Assembly (NCBI GenBank): GCA_900316385.1
Contig: ONCP01000001.1
Span: forward strand, 91,431-155,430
Reading direction: 5' to 3'
DNA from: an uncultured Eubacteriales bacterium
Lineage (GTDB): Bacteria > Bacillota > Clostridia > Oscillospirales > Acutalibacteraceae
Length of the DNA stretch: 64,000 nt
Shown here: piece after piece, positions 16,433-25,500 of the stretch
Numbering within the stretch: position 1 is the stretch's first letter
Layout: every line of letters starts with the position of its first letter
Position numbers and translations under genes: made by a program
Notes under the pieces: model-generated
The model's input: only the letters and a program-made list of their open reading frames with translations
Databases searched by the model: none
Told to the model about the DNA's origin: nothing

Positions 16433-17389
16433 TCAATATTCCTTGATTTCAATCGAATCGATCGTTACATCCTCGAGAGGAGCGTTTGAGGAATCTACCT
16501 CGACAGCGGCGATTTTGTCCACTGTGTCCATTCCTTCGATGACCTGAGCGAAAACGGTGTGACCCGCGTCGGAGGGGTTGTACGCGCCGTCAAGCCAGAT
16601 GTTTCCGCCGTTTTCCTCGTAGAGCTTTGCCATAGCCTCGGGAACCGCGTCGGCGTCAAGACAGCTCGTGCCGTAGTTGTTGAGACCTGCGAGAATGCTG
16701 GGCTGATCCTTGTACTCGGAGTACTGAGAAACGATGGAAGCCCAGTTTGTCTTGTAGTTTTCAAAAGCGGAGTTTTTGCTCTGGTTGATGAAGAACTGAC
16801 TGCCGTTGGTGTCTCTGCCGCTGTTAGCCATCGCGACCGAGCCGCGGATATTGCAAAGCTTGTCGCAGAACTCGTCGGCGAAAGCCTCGCCGTATATGCT
16901 TGTTCCGCCCGTTCCGTTGCCGTTCTCGTAGTCGCCTGTCTGGATCATAAAGTCGTTCATAACTCTGTGGAAGGTAACGCCGTCGTATTTGCCAGCCTTT
17001 GAGAGCTCGATAAAGTTGTTGACTGTGTTCGGAGCGTAATCGGGGAAGAAACGCAGCGTGATGTCGCCCATTGAGGTGTGGAGCACGGCGATAGTGTCGC
17101 CCTTCTCGGGCTTGTCAAGCTGGAAGCCAAAGTCCTTGTCGGCGTAGTTTACCTGAGGAACGTTCAGCTGGGAAACATCGTAGCCGGCCTTTTTGAGCTG
17201 ATCGAGCGCCGGGCTGGAATCCTTGACCTCGCCCTTTTCGGCGGTAAGAGTCGGCTCCTGAACCTCGGGCTCCGCCTGAGTCTCGGACGCCGAGGAGCTT
17301 TGCTCGGAGGATTTGCCGCCGTCGCCGCCGCAGGACGCGAGCGACAGAGCCATTATCAAAGCGAGAATTAATGCTAAGTACTTTTTCAT
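16433..17389 (-). CDS. Cyclophilin-type peptidyl-prolyl isomerase lipoprotein
   Basis: 318 residues. It has a lipoprotein signal (about 1-20, lipobox LASC then GGDG) and a Ser/Glu-rich linker, so the mature enzyme is anchored to the outer face of the membrane. The cyclophilin domain (about 100-315) shows FHRVMNDFMIQTGDYENGNGTG and SVAMANSGRDTNGSQFFI, which include the active-site Arg and the peptide-binding Gln, Ala and Phe. An insertion of about 60 residues lies after QFFIN. Role: folding of secreted proteins. Confidence 0.93.
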   Translation of the reverse strand: MKKYLALILALIMALSLASCGGDGGKSSEQSSSASETQAEPEVQEPTLTAEKGEVKDSSPALDQLKKAGYDVSQLNVPQVNYADKDFGFQLDKPEKGDTIAVLHTSMGDITLRFFPDYAPNTVNNFIELSKAGKYDGVTFHRVMNDFMIQTGDYENGNGTGGTSIYGEAFADEFCDKLCNIRGSVAMANSGRDTNGSQFFINQSKNSAFENYKTNWASIVSQYSEYKDQPSILAGLNNYGTSCLDADAVPEAMAKLYEENGGNIWLDGAYNPSDAGHTVFAQVIEGMDTVDKIAAVEVDSSNAPLEDVTIDSIEIKEY

Positions 17390-17515
17390 TATAATTATCT
17401 TCCTTTCAAATAAAAATCCATTTTACATTGTATTATAAAAGAATACAAAAAGCAAGTGAGAGTAATAAAAAAACTCCGTTCAACATATTATTCTATGAAG
17501 AACGGAGGAAAAGAA

Positions 17516-18439
17516 ATGTCGTTATTTTTACCGGAGGGCAGCCTTATCAACACAAAGGAGAACCTTTCTTACATAAATGATCCCGAAAAGCTTGAGGAAG
17601 CGCTCAGGAGAGGAAAGATATTGGAGGCGAAGGCGCTTTTGTGCGATCGCGCTCACAATCTGCACCTCGTTCTCGGCGGTATGAGAGCCGTTATCCCCAG
17701 AGAAGAGGGGGCGATCGGTATCAAAGACGGAACTGTCAGAGATATCGCGGTGATCTCGCGCGTTAACAGACCCGTGTGCTTCGTCGTGACCGATATCACC
17801 TCCGACGAAAACGGAGAGCCGATCGCGGTGCTTTCACGCGAACGGGCTCAGAGACTCTGCTACGCGAATTATATCGACACGCTCGCGGCAGGCGATGTGG
17901 TAGACGCGCGCGTCACTCGACTTGAGAGCTTCGGAGTGTTCGCGGATATCGGCTGCGGTATCGCGGCGCTTATGCCGATCGACGCGATCTCGGTCTCAAG
18001 GATCGAGCACCCGCGCGAGCGGTTCAGCGTCGGAATGAATATAAAGGCAGTAATCAGGTCCGCCGAAAACGGTAGGATCAGCCTCAGCCATAAGGAGCTC
18101 CTCGGAACTTGGGAGGAAAACGCTGAAATGTTCAGAGCGGGGGAGACGGTCACGGGAATAGTCCGAAGCGTGGAGAGCTACGGCTCGTTTATCGAGCTTA
18201 CGCCGAATCTGGCAGGACTGGCGGAGCCGAATCCGTCGGTCGAAAAGGGAATGCAGGCGAGCGTGTTCATCAAGAGCGTGATACCGCGCAAAATGAAGAT
18301 CAAGCTGATCGTGATCGACACCTTCCCTTATTCCTGCGCGCCTAAGCCGCCCGAGTATTTTGTCGCCGCCGACCACATCGACCGTTTTACCTATTCGCCC
18401 GCTGGCTGTGTGAAAACGGTGGAGACTGTTTTCGGATGA
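17516..18439 (+). CDS. S1-domain RNA-binding protein
   Basis: 307 residues from MSLFLPEG, chosen because GGAGG lies seven bases upstream; a longer frame lacks this. Two S1 OB-fold domains are visible: about 125-200 (GDVVDARVTRLESFGVFADIGCG) and 205-275 (GETVTGIVRSVESYGSFIEL). It resembles the short Firmicutes RpsA-like or S1-like proteins that modulate mRNA binding or decay. It is not the housekeeping ribosomal S1 by length. It stands convergent to cobW, with stops touching. Confidence 0.85.
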   Translation: MSLFLPEGSLINTKENLSYINDPEKLEEALRRGKILEAKALLCDRAHNLHLVLGGMRAVIPREEGAIGIKDGTVRDIAVISRVNRPVCFVVTDITSDENGEPIAVLSRERAQRLCYANYIDTLAAGDVVDARVTRLESFGVFADIGCGIAALMPIDAISVSRIEHPRERFSVGMNIKAVIRSAENGRISLSHKELLGTWEENAEMFRAGETVTGIVRSVESYGSFIELTPNLAGLAEPNPSVEKGMQASVFIKSVIPRKMKIKLIVIDTFPYSCAPKPPEYFVAADHIDRFTYSPAGCVKTVETVFG

Positions 18440-19360
18440 TCAAAGCTCGGCCGCGCGTCTGATTTTTTCCTCGTCAAGGCATTCGCCGATTACGATAATT
18501 ATATCCTGGCCGTTTTTTATCGGGGAGATCGTCAGCTCCGACGCGGTGGCGTTGAATTCCAGCCAACCGTTTTCGTTGATAAAGCCCTTGACGCGCCTGA
18601 CTGAGCCGAAAGAATCGTCGGACAAAAGCCGCTTTGCCAGCGCGGAAGCGCTTTTTACGGAAAAGCTCCTGTTCATAAAGTAAACGGAGCCGAAGCAGTC
18701 CTCGGGGATATGCCGTTTTATCATATCGGCAGGGTGCCAGCCGCTGTTTTCGATCAGCTTCATATCCGCGTCCGTCAGGTCGTCCCAGCTTTTCGCGATA
18801 AAGCTGTCAAGCCTTCGGGGACAGTTGTTGTCTCCGAGGGTTTTATTTATTTTGCTCACGGTGTCGCGAATGTCCTTTTCGCTTCTGAGCTGAGTTTTGC
18901 TGAACACCACGGTCCCTGCGCACGCCGCCTGAGACGCGAGGATATAATCGGAAAGCTCGGAAAAGGAATTTTCCGCAGGGTCAATGACCGTGATAACACT
19001 GCCGATCTCGTACAGGCGCTCAAGCGGGTCCTCGCGAAGCGAATCAAAAAATTCGTCCGCGTCAAAAATCCCCGACGGTTCGATGACAACGCGCGTCAGA
19101 CCGCTCATACCCAGGGCGATGAGCTTGGTTTTGAACCGCCTTTTGTGGCAGTCAAAGTCGCAGGCGCCCGCGACGGTCTCAAGCTCCGCGCCGAGCTCGG
19201 CAAGGTCGGAGAGCAGCATCATATCTACGTTGACGGCTCCGTAGTCGTTTTCGAGCACGCCGACCTTCTCGCCCGAGCGGACGAGATATTCAACGTATTT
19301 TTTCAGAAAGGTCGTTTTTCCCGAGCCCAGAAAGCCCGTGATAAGGTCTGCTTTTATCAT
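18440..19360 (-). CDS. CobW/P47K family metal-chaperone GTPase
   Basis: 306 residues. The G3E P-loop is GFLGSGKTTFLKK (residues 9-21). The metal-binding CxCC-type site appears as ACDFDC, a degenerate spacing typical of this Clostridial subgroup. IEPSGI is the switch region. A CobW C-terminal domain follows from about residue 215. These GTPases deliver Zn or other metals to client proteins. The start overlaps the upstream nuclease stop by one base (TGATG), so they form an operon. Confidence 0.85.
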   Translation of the reverse strand: MIKADLITGFLGSGKTTFLKKYVEYLVRSGEKVGVLENDYGAVNVDMMLLSDLAELGAELETVAGACDFDCHKRRFKTKLIALGMSGLTRVVIEPSGIFDADEFFDSLREDPLERLYEIGSVITVIDPAENSFSELSDYILASQAACAGTVVFSKTQLRSEKDIRDTVSKINKTLGDNNCPRRLDSFIAKSWDDLTDADMKLIENSGWHPADMIKRHIPEDCFGSVYFMNRSFSVKSASALAKRLLSDDSFGSVRRVKGFINENGWLEFNATASELTISPIKNGQDIIIVIGECLDEEKIRRAAEL

Positions 19361-20274
19361 CAGGGATTACACTGTCCGCACGGGGAGTAGCCTTTTTTGA
19401 TCAGTTCGCTGCGTTTGCCCGTGAATTTCTCCTTATTCTTTTTCTTTGTCTGTCGTACCGCGTCGCAGTCGGGATAGTGGAATTTGCCCGAGTTTTTGTT
19501 AATAATGTAGGTCTTGATCTTTTCGGTCTTGCTCACAGAGCCGCTGACGCTTGATTTCGCGGTGATTTTTTTGCTTTTGTCGATTTTTGAGCTGCCGTTC
19601 GTGTAGGTTATCACAACGCCCGGCTGAACGTTGTAGCAGTAAACGTCAAAGCAAACTCCCTTACCGTTGTCCTCAACAGACCACGCCTCCATCTCGACGC
19701 CGTTCGCGACAAGGTTGTCGCCCTCGAAGATCGGCGTCACGCGGTAGAGCACGTGATGCTTGGTGGACGTCACATAGTCCGCGACCTGATTCTCGAACGG
19801 AAGCATTCCCTCAACGTTCATATACCGTGTGCCCGTTATGAGATTGCGCTCGTTGGCGTTTTCGCCCGTGAGCTGAAAGCCTATCGGATGACAGCGGTTG
19901 TAGATGTAGCCGTCCTTTATAAAGGAGTAGTATTTCTGGTTCCAGCCCGAGGGCTTCACAGCCGAGATCGACTCGCGCGGAGCGGTCGGCATTGTGTCGG
20001 TGGATACGTTCGCGTAAGCGGCTCCGCATCGTCCGAGGCTGTCAAGACGGGAGTATTTTTCAAAGGATTTTGTCTTTTGTCTGTCCTTTTCGCTGAAATC
20101 GGGCTTGTTGCCGTCAAGTTCAACGTAAGGATATCCGTTGTATTCGGGAATGTTCTCCAGTACCGCGGAGCCCGAGGCGCCCTTGGGAGCAGTTTCGGGA
20201 ACGCAGGAGCAGGCCGCCAGCAGCGCGCATAATACGGCGAGAGCCGCGGCGAATAGTTTTTTCATAAGCTTCAC
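19360..20274 (-). CDS. Secreted DNA/RNA non-specific endonuclease with Ada-like zinc domain
   Basis: 304 residues. An N-terminal signal with lipobox LLAAC directs it to the cell surface. The nuclease domain (about 45-230) has the active-site block YNRCHPIGFQLTGENANERN, where His is the general base and the Asn residues bind Mg, and TRYMNVEGMLPFENQVADYV. The C-terminal 45 residues (IINKNSGKFHYPDCD, then CGQC) match the small Ada-like zinc-binding motif often appended to secreted nucleases. Likely degrades extracellular DNA for nutrients or uptake. Confidence 0.9.
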   Translation of the reverse strand: MKLMKKLFAAALAVLCALLAACSCVPETAPKGASGSAVLENIPEYNGYPYVELDGNKPDFSEKDRQKTKSFEKYSRLDSLGRCGAAYANVSTDTMPTAPRESISAVKPSGWNQKYYSFIKDGYIYNRCHPIGFQLTGENANERNLITGTRYMNVEGMLPFENQVADYVTSTKHHVLYRVTPIFEGDNLVANGVEMEAWSVEDNGKGVCFDVYCYNVQPGVVITYTNGSSKIDKSKKITAKSSVSGSVSKTEKIKTYIINKNSGKFHYPDCDAVRQTKKKNKEKFTGKRSELIKKGYSPCGQCNP

Positions 20275-20288
20275 CCTTTCTTATTCTA

Positions 20289-20702
20289 TCATACGGCGGC
20301 GCCGTTATCAACTGTTTGGATCATTATTATGTCGTCAAAGCCGATCCGCGTTTTGTCGCTGAAAATCAGCTCGCGCCCGACCTCGTCCGTTCTGCGGACT
20401 CTTCCTCGAAAGAAATTGATCGAGCCGCCGCTCTTGCGATTGTCGGGGACGAAGTATGTTATCACGACCTCGGGCCTTTGGCGGATGTTTTCATTTATAA
20501 GGCGGAGCTGTTCGTTAAGAAACGCCAAAGTCTCCTCGTCGGGTATCGGGCGGCTGTCCGTCAGCCTGCCTGTCTCATCGATCAGCGCCCCAAAGCCCGT
20601 CAAAGCCGCGAACGGCGCGAACTGAGCGGCGCGGTCGGCGACGGAAAGCCTGTGAGCCTTGCGGACGGGCGAGAGGTCAATTATATCTTTGTAGTTGTTC
20701 AT
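20289..20702 (-). CDS. YolD-like protein paired with UmuC polymerase
   Basis: 137 residues. It contains the conserved DRAAQFAPFAALTGFGALIDE block found in small proteins next to Firmicutes umuC/dinB genes. The start overlaps the polymerase stop by one base, so the pair is one transcript. YolD-like proteins are SOS-regulated partners of Y-family polymerases; their exact role is unknown. Confidence 0.82.
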   Translation of the reverse strand: MNNYKDIIDLSPVRKAHRLSVADRAAQFAPFAALTGFGALIDETGRLTDSRPIPDEETLAFLNEQLRLINENIRQRPEVVITYFVPDNRKSGGSINFFRGRVRRTDEVGRELIFSDKTRIGFDDIIMIQTVDNGAAV

Positions 20703-22185
20703 TACGCCTTGTGTCCGCCGATCTGGCGGTTCCTTTCCAATGTTGTGGCTCCGTCCTCGAGGTTCATTCCCTTGAATACCGCGTTTTTGCCGAAGCGCCT
20801 GCGAAGCGAGACGACAGTGTTCTGGATAGCGCGCTCGCGGCTGAGATTTTTCTCGCGTTTCGCGGCTTCCTTGTCAAACACGTCCGAAAAAAGGCTTAGC
20901 TGACCTCCGTTTGAGGACGCGCTGAGCTCCTTTTCATATATAATATGATTCGCGACGACGTACATTCGGCGGACAAGCAGCGAGGGGTCGACTATTCTTT
21001 CAAAAAGCTTCGTGACCGCGGCGGTCAGCAGCTTGGAGGACGCCGTGAATCTGCCGAGATTTTCGGAGCCGTGAGCCTGTTTCGGGACAAGCCTTCCGTA
21101 GTGATCCGCCGTGATCTCGCCCTTGTAGCTTTTATTTTTTTCGATGTTTTCGATATCGTAGCCCACGGTGAGCACGACCTGATCGCACACAAGTCCCTTT
21201 TCGACCAGATCAAGCGACAGAAGCTCCGTCATTTCCTTTATAATAAGCACGGCCTTGTCGTAGGGATAGGGCTTTTTGAGCACCTGTCCCGAGGAAAGCG
21301 ATTGGCTTTTCGGCTTGTAGGACTTTATGTCCTTCATCGTGCAGCTTTCAAAGCCCCACGCGTGGTCGATAAGGAGCTCGGCGTTTACTCCGAACAGCTT
21401 GTACAGCAAATTTTCGTTATGCAGAGAGCAGCGCGCGACGTCGCCCATTGTGTACATCCCGTAACGCGCGAGAGTTCTTGAGTATCCGCGTCCTATCCGC
21501 CAGAAATCGGTGATCGGGCGGTGATCCCAGAGCCGTTCGCGGTAGCTTTTTTCGTCAAGCTCCGATATCCGCACGCCGTATTTGTCGGGCGGGCTTTTCT
21601 TTGCCTCTATGTCCATCGCGATCTTGCACAGATAAAGGTTGGTGCCCACGCCCGCCGTGGCTGTGATACCCGTTTGACCGAGCACGTCGCGGATCATCAC
21701 GCTCGCGAGCTCGCGAGCCGTCATATCGTAGCTTTTGAGGTAATGGGTAACGTCAATAAATACCTCGTCCACCGAGTAAACGTGAATGTCCTCGGGCGCG
21801 ATGTATTTGAGATAGATCGAGTAGATTTTCGCGCTTACCTCAAGGTAGCGCGCCATTCTCGGCTCGGCGGCTATGTAGCCGGCTCAAGCGAAGGGTCGCG
21901 CGCAAGCTCGCGGGCGAACTCCGAGGAGCCCGAAAACGGCTTGCCGCGGTTGAGAGCACGCCGCGAGGCGTTTATCTCCGCCACCTTGGCGATAACCTCA
22001 AACAGCCTTGCTCTGCCAGAGATCCCGTAAGCCTTCAGCGACGGCGTCACGGCGAGGCAGATCGTCTTTTCGGTTCGGCTGATATCGGCGACCACGAGGT
22101 TCGTGTCAAGAGGGTCGAGCCCTCGGTCAACGCACTCGACCGAGGCGTAAAATGACTTTAGATCGATCGCGATAAAGCTTCCCAC
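20702..22185 (-). pseudogene. Y-family DNA polymerase (UmuC/DinB type), frameshifted
   Basis: The gene reads from a GTG at 22183-22185 (GAGG upstream) through IAIDLKSFYASVECVDRG, the catalytic Asp region of Y-family polymerases. The frame then ends with SLEPAT and a stop near 21871. The second part resumes in another frame at EPRMARYLEVSAKIYSIYLKYIAPEDIHVYSVDEVFID, carrying the SVDE catalytic acidic pair, and runs to 20702. One missing base near 21882 would restore a continuous DYIAAEPRM junction. All other domains are intact. Either a recent inactivating mutation or a sequencing error. Confidence 0.85.
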
Positions 22186-22202
22186 AAGACTCGCCTCACT
22201 TA

Positions 22203-22214
22203 AAACAAATGTTC
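22203..22214 (-). promoter_or_regulatory. Putative LexA (SOS) box upstream of umuC
   Basis: On the minus strand GAACATTTGTTT, matching the Clostridial LexA form GAAC-N4-GTTT. It lies 18 bases upstream of the polymerase start. A second weaker match, CGAACGAATGTGCT, lies at 22231-22244. This fits SOS control of the umuC-yolD unit. Confidence 0.6.
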
Positions 22215-22539
22215 TGTAATGATAATAGCACATTCGTTCGAGTTTTTCAAGAGGGAAATTACTCCATTGTTCGATTTCAGCAAAATTTCCAGTATTGTTC
22301 AAAGTCCTTTGTGCACAACAACAATAACAGCTTTAGAAAAATAATACCTTTGTAGATTTATACAAATTCAGTTACAAAAATTATAACATAATTGAAATTA
22401 AATTAGTAATTTTTTCTCAAAAAGAATTTACTTTGCTGGACAAGTGTGATATAATTCTTTATAAGCAGATTTTTCGATTTCAGATATTTGTGAATTTAGA
22501 AGGAAAAAGAAAAACGAAAATCGCAAAGGAGGAATTAAT

Positions 22540-25500
22540 TTGCGGAAAAGAAGCAGAAAAACCGCTTTGCTTGGCAAGCGCGCGCTTTCGCTTTTGGTAG
22601 CCGCCGTAATAGCGTTGTCTATGTTCGCCGTTGTGTCCATAGCTTCGGCAAGCGCTCAGTCGACCTATTACCTTGACACAAGCTCCAACACCGACTGGAA
22701 TCCCGCCACGGGAGAGAGCCTGTGCGCTACCTTTACGACTTCAGGCGGAAGCCAGACGGGCGGTAAGTTCGAATTCCAGAACGTCAAAACCAACCTCTAC
22801 AAGGTGACGGGCGTTCCGAGCGACGCGGCTAAGATCCAGATCTACCTCGTAAGGAAGAACACCAAGATGATCGCGTCGATCCCCACAGACGGCAAGAAGC
22901 GCGTATTTTACAACAACGCCTCCGCTAACTGGAACACACCGTACATCTATTCGTGGACAGGCGCCGGTAACAGCGACTCCGACCGTAACCACACATGGCC
23001 GGGCTTGCCGATGACCCATATCGACGGCACCACATACTGGTATTACGATACTCCCTTCCCGAACGTTATCTTTGATAACGGCAAGGAGGGCAACGAGCTT
23101 GTACAGACCGAGGACCTCGTCATCGAAAAGGACAACCCCGTCTTCGCAAAGGCGACGGGCTCGGCGTGGGAGTCGGCTCCGTATTACAAGAAATACGGCA
23201 CTGTGAGCCTCGGCGATAAGGGTAACGACATCTACACCCAGAAGAACGATTCGCTCAAGCTCAGTAAGTATTCTTACAGTGAGACGGACGATGACGCCAA
23301 TCCGAGAAGCTACACCAACACTCAGGTTATATATATGTATAACCCCGACTGGACAAACGCTTCCAACGTAAAGGTAGTCTGGGATCTCAACGACCCCTAC
23401 AACACAACCGTTACAATGGAGAAGCTCACCGACGATAACAAGCCCGCGGGCGTGTTTGAAGGTTCGGTGCCGAACGGCTTCTTCAAGGTCACGGTTCCGA
23501 ACGACGCGAAGATCCAGTTCAAATACGGTCTCGCGACCTCAAACGTGACCACTGTCCCCACGGGTCAGGATAATATGTGCTACAATCTCAAGAACAGCGC
23601 CAATATCTGGTGTCAGCTCAAGGACGTTCTCGGCGAGGCTACGGACTTCCTCGTTCCCGTAGAAAGCGGAACGAGCAACAACTCGCACGACGGCACAACC
23701 TTCTGGACAGACGCTGTTTACTATGATTATCTCTCCGACGAGGAGCTTAATTATTCTTCTTGGCTCCGTCCGATCAAGGCGGGTACAAAGCCCACCAACG
23801 TCGGCTCGGGTTATAACTTTGACGGCGCCGAGGACGACTGGTTCGAGTTCTATACACTCAACTCCAGAATCAGCTCTATGGCGGCAGGCGACTCAAGCTG
23901 GAAGTACCCGCTCTATTTCGGCAACTTCTGCGCTAACTGGGACGCGTTCCTTAACAACAAGAACTCGCCCGCGAGCCGCGATACGCACAGCTCGGCTATG
24001 AACATAGGCTATTTTGGCCCCAACGCGACAGGCCTTACACGCTTTGATTACGTTGTAAACAACTCAAACGGCTTAAAGCCCAACGCCAATCAGATTGACG
24101 CAAGCAACCACATCGGCGTACAGGGACTTTCATATTCAACATCAACGGACGGACAGAGCTCGCTGAGCGACGACGGTAACATTCAGTACGCCGCGGGCAA
24201 GACGATGCCTTACTTTGACGCGGCATGGCTCAAGAACCAGACGGTCGGTCAGAAGCCCATAGGCAAAACTATGCGTTCCTCCTTCCCGTTCTATAAATCA
24301 GTTTCGGGCTCGGGATCAAGTCAGGTCACTACATATAAATTCGATTCCAATCCCTCCTCGGGTCAGTCGGACAACGTGTTCTTTAACTGGACGGGCGACA
24401 AGCCCGACTCCGTCGGTTACGGCAGAGGCACGGATTACGAGGTCAAGGACGGCTATCGTAACTTCATGGGCGACAAAGACGCGGGTCCCGGCATCTTCCC
24501 CTTCAACAACACAACAAAAACATGGGGCAACAGACTCAACAATTCCTCTAATCTTGACTACGGCTTCGGTATCAAGATCAATATGGATTTCCGCGTTCCC
24601 AAAAACGGCAAGCTTCCCAACAATGAAGACGTAAAGTTTACCTATTCGGGAGACGACGATCTGTGGGTATACATTTCCGAGTATGACGATAACGGCAACC
24701 TCAAAAACTCAAGGCTTGCCCTCGACCTCGGCGGTAACCACAAGCAGGCTAAGGGTGAGATCAACTTCAACACGATGAAGGCGACCGCCACAAGCGGCGT
24801 AGTTGAGCTCAAGGAAAGCGACACTTACAAGAGAGACAGGATATACATTGAGGATGTCTCTAACTGGGGCAGCGTTTATGTATGGGCGTGGAACAATACC
24901 GGTGACGGAAAGTGGTATCAGGCTAAAAGAGTAGGCACTTCCAACGTTTGGTACGTATCCGCGGACCAGAAGGATATGACCAACAACGACCGTTTCGATT
25001 CCAAGACAATGATGGCTATTGTCAAGGACACAAACTGGTCGGCAAGAGCGGCCGGCAACCTTGACGGCAAACCCCACGCAACAGAAGATAACTACGGCAC
25101 GGGACGCGACACGATCGCCAACCACTGGGGCAAGAAGACATACACAAATAATGTTAACTGGATCGATCAGGATTCCGCCAACGAACTTTATACTTACACC
25201 ACCGATGACAAGGTCACGGACTTCGGCTTCACTCCCAAGCGCGGCACATCCTACGAGCAGCTCGATCCCACAAAGACATACCATATGACCGTATTCTATA
25301 TGGAGCGCGGTATGATCGAGTCCAACTGCTCAATGTCCTTCACAATGACTCCCGCGCGTAACGACCTCAAGGTCAAGAAGATCGTCGAGACCTCCGACGT
25401 CAACCCCGGTCTTGAAAACGCGCTCAAGAATCAGAGCTTCAAGTTCTCGAACTACGAGACCAAGGTCGGCGCGACCTCGGGCGTAAACTACATTACGCGC

